The notes under the pieces: generated by a model
What the model was told of the DNA's origin: nothing
The model's input: the letters and a program-made list of their open reading frames with translations, nothing else
Database searches by the model: none
Shown: positions 58,850 through 64,000 of the stretch, in pieces
How positions within the stretch are numbered: the stretch's first letter is position 1
Layout of the letters: each line of letters opens with the position of its first letter
NCBI GenBank assembly: GCA_026874595.1
Contig: CM049309.1
Coordinates: forward strand, 90,480,723-90,544,722
DNA: 64,000 bases
Direction of reading: 5' to 3'
From: Sipunculus nudus
Lineage: Eukaryota; Annelida; Sipuncula; Golfingiida; Sipunculidae
Position numbers and translations under genes: made by a program

Positions 58850-61508
58850 GTAACCGTAAGTCATCTGAGCTATAGTCATCACTCTTTGTCCGTCGTCGGT
58901 CCGGCCATCCGGCCGTCTGTCCGTTAACAGGGCACAAATCGTAACCACTGGACCTGGAATCTTCTTACTTGACATCAAGAGAGGTCCATAAAAAATCTCC
59001 TTGAAACCCTGAAATTAGGTCTCTGTTACCCATATCCTTTGAGCTATGGGGCTCCGAAGTACCCCCAGAATAATGCAAAATTTGATACAAAAGCTCAAGT
59101 ATCTGAATAACTACTGCTTTGATCACCATGGTTTTTTGCATGAATATTGATCATGGGAGGTTCCATCACTTCCTGGAGACTGGTGGTGCCACCCATATGT
59201 TTTCTAATTTTTACAATTTTTTTTCTCTTTTTTTCAGACCTGCAATGAAACTGTCATCTGTTAACAGGGCACAAATCGTAACCACTGGACCTGGAATCTT
59301 CAAACTTAATATCCAGAGAGGTCCATGAAAAATCACCTTGAAAAAGTGAAATTAGGTCTCTGTTACCCATATCCTTCGAGCTATGGGGCTCCGAAGTACC
59401 CCCTTGAATAATGCAAAATTTGATACAAAAGCTCAAGTATCTGAATAACTACTGCATTGATCAGCATGATTTTTTGCATGAATATTGATCATGAGATGTT
59501 CCATCACTTCCTGCAGACTGGTGGTGCCACCTATATCTTTTCCAATTTTTAAGAATTTTTTTCTCTTTTTTTTCAGATCTGCAATGAAACTGTCATCTGT
59601 TAACAGGGCACAAATCGTAACCACTTGACCTGGAATCTTCAAACTTAATATCCAGGGAGGTCCATGAAAAATCTCCTTGAAAACCTGAAATTAGGTCTCT
59701 GTTACCCATATGCTTTGAGCTATGGGCCTCCGAAGTACCCCCAAGAATAATGCAAAATTTGATACCGAAGCTCAAGTATCTGAATAACTACTACATTGAT
59801 CACCATGATTCTTTGCATGAATATTGATCATGAGATGTTCCATCACTTCCTGCAGACTGGTGGCACCACCTATTTTTTTTCCAATTTTTACCAATTTATT
59901 TCTCTTTTTTTCAGACCTGCAATGAAACTGTCATCTGTTAACAGGGTACAAATCGTAACCACTTGACCTGGAATCTTCAAACTTAATATCCAGGGAGGTC
60001 CATGAAAAATCTTCTTTGAAACCAGAAATTAGATTTCTGTTACCCATATTTTTCCAGCTATCGGGCTCAGAAGTACCCCCCAGAATAATCAAAATTTTGA
60101 TACAAAAGCTCAAGCATCTGAATAACTACTGCATTGATCACCATGATTATTTCTATAAATATTGATCATGGGATGTTCCATCACTTCCTGCAGACTGGTG
60201 GCGCCACCTGTATTTTTTCCAATTTTCACGAATTGTTTTCTCTTTATGAGACCTGCAATGAACTGTCATCTATTAACAGGGCACAAATCGTAACCGCTGG
60301 ACCTGGAATCTTCTCTCTTCAAATCTAGGAAGGTCCATGTATAATCTTCTTGGACACCAGAAATTAGGTCTCTCTTACTTATATTCTTTGAGCTATGGGG
60401 CTGTGAAATACGCCTCCAGAATAATCAAAATTTTGATACAAAAGCTCAAATATCTGAATAACTACTGCATTGATCACCATGATTATGTGCATGAACATTG
60501 ATCATAGGGTGTTCCAACACTTCCTGCAAACTGGTGGTGCCACTTGTATTTTTTCCATTTTTTATGATTTTTTTTGTTTGTTTTTTTTAGACTTGCAATG
60601 AAACTGTCAATTGTTAACATGGCACAATTCCTAACCGCTGGACCTGGAATCTTCTAACTTGACATCAAAGGAGGTTTATGAATATATCTCTGTGGGAACC
60701 TGAAATTAGGTCTCTGTTGCCCATATTCTGTGAGCTATGGGCCTCAGAAGTACCCCTCAGAATATTAAAAAATTGATACAAAAGCTCCAGTAGGTGAATA
60801 ACTAATACATTGATCAGCATGATTCTTTGCATGCATATTGATCTTGGACTCTTTCTTCAGTTTCCGCAGAAATGGTGGCACTACCTGTATTTTTTTCCAA
60901 TTTTACGAATTTTCTTCTAAATTTTGAGACCTTCAAAGATGTGGTCATCTGTTAACATAACGGTTGGACTGAGAAATTTTTGAGACTGACAAAATTAGTT
61001 TCTTAATTATCTGTGGTGTCATCTAGTCGAGACCTTCAAATGAAGTGGTCTGGTTGTTAATAGGGCACAAACCATAACTGTTTTACCTAGAAACTTCTAA
61101 CTGTACATCCAGGGAAATTAGAAATTAGATCATAGTGACCTATATTCTGAAAGATATGTGAAACAACATGATTTGAGCACCCTGTAGGACAGATTTGCAT
61201 GATTGGTTTCAGTTGGACCTAATTTAATTAAGATCCAGGGAGGTTCCTGTAAAAATTTCTTGGAAATTTGAAATAATGTCACTGTGACCTATATTCTGCA
61301 AGCTGTGTGAAAGAACATGATTTTAGCACTGTTTTAGTCATATGGACACAAATGGTAGCAATGGATGTAGAATAAAATCACTGTAACCTATATCTAATGT
61401 CTGTTGGCAAAATGCATGATTTTGAGCACTCTTTGAGTTCATTTTTTCCCATTGTTCAAGGTTCCTTGAATTCAGCTGAGCGTCATGGCCCATGGGCCAC
61501 TTGTTAAT
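58850..61508 (+). mobile_element. Family A element A11 with truncated 5' hairpin
   Basis: It starts part-way through the hairpin (GTAAGTCATCTGAGCTATAG); the left arm is missing. Then TTTGTCCGTCGTCGGTCC and modules with boxes at 59182, 59520, 59860 (GGTGGCACCACC), 60200 (intact) and 60531, spaced 331-340 bp. Modules after about 60950 are strongly diverged. The end is CAGCTGAGCGTCATGGCCCATGGGCCACTTGTT (61473-61505), where both palindrome arms carry matching changes and keep the pairing. Confidence 0.88.
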
Positions 61509-61599
61509 GCTTACTTAACTACATATATGTACATCTGCAGAATTCCATTCCGGTTTTAGACTACGTGACAGGGCAGTACGTATCAAACATTTCCTGTCA

Positions 61600-61881
61600 T
61601 TTTATATCCTGGCGTCAACCAGGCCCAGTGACTGCTGCACCTGCGGGCCCTGGGTGGGAAATCATCCCTATTGCTGGGTCACACCACTGAGGAACCCCCG
61701 AAAGGTGAACTCGTTTGTGAGTGAAACACAGGGGTTAGGCATGGCCTTCCCATTAAGCCTGCAGAGCCCTCACCCTGGGTGGGGGCCGACCGTGAAAAAT
61801 TTCACTGCCTCGGCTGAGATTCGAACTCACAATCTCCCAGCTTCGAGTCCCGCACTCTACCCCTGAGCCACAGAAGCCGGA
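61600..61881 (-). mobile_element. tRNA-derived SINE
   Basis: The minus strand begins CCGGCTTCTGTGGCTCAGGG, GTAGAGTGCGGGACTCGAAG, then TGAGTTCGAATCTCA. The A box TGGCTCAGGGGTAGAGTG and B box AGTTCGAATCT have tRNA spacing. The acceptor ends do not pair (GGCTTCT against CCGAGGC), so it is not a functional tRNA. The body continues through GGCCCCCACCCAGGGTGAGG and CGGGGGTTCCTCAGTGGTGT to about 61600. Its 3' end is not defined. Plus-strand frames here are shadows. Confidence 0.78.
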
Positions 61882-61946
61882 ATTTTGTTTAAAATATAAT
61901 ATTGAAGCCATTGACATGATATTCAAAAGTTTCTAAACATTCCTTT

Positions 61947-62933
61947 TTTAGTTCACTCTGTGAACTTATGCCATGGCGCAGCCTCCGCCGTCCACTGTCC
62001 ACTGTCAACTGTCCACCGTCCACGGTCTGTTACTAAATATCTCAACAGCCACAGCAGCTACCTTCATGAAACTTTGCAGAATTATTGATCATGGGATGGA
62101 GATGCAAAAATAAGCTTTTGGTGGCGCCACCTATGTTGACCTACTTTCTGCGGGACGAAATGGTCTTTTCAACTTCTTCCAAGATAAGTCATAAAGTATT
62201 AATATTTTGGCCTTCATATCATAGTCAGCAGTTCCTTAGAAGAAGGGGAATAACTTGTGTGTAAATTCAGTCAGGTCATTTTCAAGATGGCGTCTCTACA
62301 GAACTTCAAATCTTGTCTAGCGCAAAATATGACAACTTGATGTGTTTCCATACAGGATGTATTGTCTGATACCAAATATCTGAGGAACTGCTGCAGCCTT
62401 CAGTTTCAAATTTCACAGGAATATTGATCATGTGACTGCTGAATGATTTTGACCTGCAGGTGGCGCCACCTGTGTTGACCTACTTTCTACAGGCTGTAAT
62501 GATCTTTTCTGCTTCTTCCAAGATATGTCATAAAGTATTAATATTTTGGCCTTCATATCATTGTCAGCAGTCCCTTAGAGGAAGGGGAATAATTTGAGTA
62601 TAAATTCAATTAAGTCTTTTTCAAGATGGCGTCTCTACAGAACTTCAAATTCTGTCGATTGCAAATATGACAACTTGATGTGTTTCTATACATGATGTAT
62701 TTTCTGTTTCCAAATATCTGAGGAACTGCTGCAGCCTTCAGTTTCAAATTTCACAGGAATATTGATTATGTGACTGCTGAATGATTTTGACCTGCAGGTG
62801 GCGCCACCTGTGTTGACCTACTTTCTACAGGCTGTAATGGTCTTTTCTGCTTTTTCCAAGATATGTCATAAAGTATAAATACTTTGGCTTTCATATCATA
62901 GTCAACAGTTACTAGGAGGAAGGGAAATAATAA
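61947..62933 (+). mobile_element. Family C element C2, interrupted by B4
   Basis: A perfect 5' hairpin AGTTCAC-TCT-GTGAACT (61950-61966) is followed by TTATGCCATGGCGCAGCC and (GTCCACT)n. Three modules of about 340 bp have GGTGGCGCCACC at 62120, 62459 and 62797, plus TTGACCTACTTTCT, TCATAAAGTATTAATATTTTGGCCTTC and AGGAAGGGGAATAA. The third module stops at GGAAATAATAATT where B4 begins. The rest presumably lies beyond the window. Confidence 0.85.
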
Positions 62934-64000
62934 TTGTATCCGCCAAAACAGAGTTTTGCGGATACTATGTTTTCAGCTGCACGCCGCTGCCGCCGCCGCG
63001 TAGGTGTCTGGAGAACTCCTCCGTAACCGCTGGGCGGAATTTTACGAAACCCAGGATTATGTTCGGGTCACATGTGAACAGCTGTGCCCCTATTTTGTTT
63101 TGACCTTTGACCTTTTCTCTGCGCTCTGCGTCTGTTTGTGCGTCTGTTTCCACACATAAACCCACATATCTCGGGAACCGTTTGACCGATCAGGAAAATT
63201 TTTTTGCACAAATTTAGCCCTTGGAGAGCTTTATAACATACACAAAAAATGGTGGCGCCACCTGCAACCATGTTTGCACAGTGTCCATCTGTTTGTCTGC
63301 CTTGGGTAAAAATCACTCATATCTCTGCAGTGACTTGACTAATTAACCTGAAATTTCGCATGCGTATACATCCTGGATAGGTTTTCTGATTTTATGACAG
63401 GTGGCGCCACCTACATTCACGTTTACGCTGCAGACATCCAAGCTCAAATCTCGGGAACCGTTTGACTGATCAGGAAAATTTTTTTGCACAAATGTAGCCC
63501 TTGGAGAGCTTTATAACATACACAAAAAATGGTGGCGCCACCTGCAACCATGTTTGCACAGTGTCCATCTGTTTGTCTGCCTTGGGTTAAAATCACTCAT
63601 ATCTCTGCAGTGACTTGACTAATTCACCTGAATTTCGGCATGCGTATACATCCTGGATAGCTTTTCTGATTTTCTGACAGGTGGCGCCACCTACATTCAT
63701 GTTTACGCTGCAGACATCCAGGCTCATATCTCGGAAACAGTTTGACCGATTGGGCCAAAATTTTTTATGTGTATAGATCTCATATAGCTCTTTATCATAC
63801 GCAAAACTGGTGGCGCCATCTGCAGCCATTTTTGCACAGCTCCTGTTTGTTTGTCTGCCATGGGATAAAATCACTCCTATCTCGGCAGTGGTTTGACATA
63901 TCTGCCTAAAATTTTGCAGGTTTATACATCCCCGACAGCTCTCTTGATTTTATGACAGGTGGTGCCACCTGCATTCTAGTTTATGCAGCAGACATCCAAG
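62934..64000 (+). mobile_element. Family B element B4, cut by the window edge
   Basis: An intact 5' hairpin GTATCCGC-C-AAAAC-AGA-GTTTT-GCGGATAC lies at 62937-62966. Boxes are at 63251, 63400, 63531, 63680, 63808 (GGTGGCGCCATC) and 63958 (GGTGGTGCCACC), alternating between two flanking contexts (AAAAATGGTGG...CTGCAACC and GACAGGTGG...CTACATTC). The same-type period is therefore about 280 bp. It is among the least diverged B copies, hence young, and is inserted in C2. Confidence 0.9.

Noticed and set aside
61803-61881. Functional tRNA gene on the minus strand
   Set aside because: A and B boxes are good, but the acceptor stem does not pair and a long SINE body follows.

Overview
The window looks like animal nuclear DNA from a repeat-rich, AT-rich genome with long introns and intergenic stretches. 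A marine invertebrate, probably a lophotrochozoan, is my best guess. The evidence is GT/AG splice sites, tRNA-derived SINEs, a decayed LINE, a hAT-type transposon with an 8-bp target duplication, minisatellites, and very many non-coding transposable elements. I see no bacterial gene organisation, rRNA, functional tRNA or CRISPR array. The organism call is inference; nothing in the window names a species.

The most gene-like content is a set of short plus-strand exons far apart: 13234-13397, 22021-22166, 38982-39088 and 48876-48994, plus a weaker one at 12147-12181. Each has an in-frame stop just upstream, then an ATG, then an open frame ending at a consensus splice donor, and all end in the same phase (two bases of a split codon). 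The four longer ones share a loose motif, roughly [KR]-[LM]-[VF]-x-[LI]-x-[LIM]. The simplest reading is a series of alternative first coding exons, each with its own promoter, spliced to a common exon beyond the right edge. That would make much of the window the 5' region and first introns of one gene of more than 50 kb. I do not recognise the protein. Weaker coding candidates lie at 5792-5938, 38607-38789, 49814-49934 and 55963-56155.

Most of the rest is mobile DNA. Four families (here A, B, C, D) have different sequences but one architecture. A 5'-terminal hairpin with a 3-nt loop (7-1-5-3-5-1-7 in A and D, nearly the same in B) is followed in A and D by a TCCG/TCTG-rich microsatellite and then by tandem internal modules. 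Near the 3' end a subterminal inverted repeat answers the 5' hairpin, and the element ends in CTTGTT or CTAGTT. A, B and C all carry a 12-16 bp palindrome centred on GGTGGCGCCACC once per module, about every 340 bp in A and C and every 130-150 bp in B. The variation I see is mostly at its central CpG. Nested insertions (A in A, B in A, B in C) fall in T-rich sites. This resembles non-autonomous Helentron/Helitron2-like elements, but no transposase is present to prove it.

Layout: 1-2500 minisatellites and hairpins; 3095-5100 old C and A copies; 5700-6900 a coding-like ORF and a 168-bp tandem repeat; 8042-9851 the hAT element; 10136-11295 element B; 11.3-17.9 kb mostly unique sequence with two candidate exons; 18-26.5 kb family A with a nested copy, and an exon at 22.0 kb; 26.8-34.3 kb repeats and a LINE remnant; 34.3-40.2 kb mostly unique with an exon at 39.0 kb; 40.2-46.9 kb A with nested B, a SINE head, its 48-bp minisatellite and another A; 47-51 kb mostly unique with an exon at 48.9 kb; 51.2-54.5 kb A; 54.5-56.7 kb mostly unique; 56.8-64 kb D, A, a SINE, and C with B inserted.
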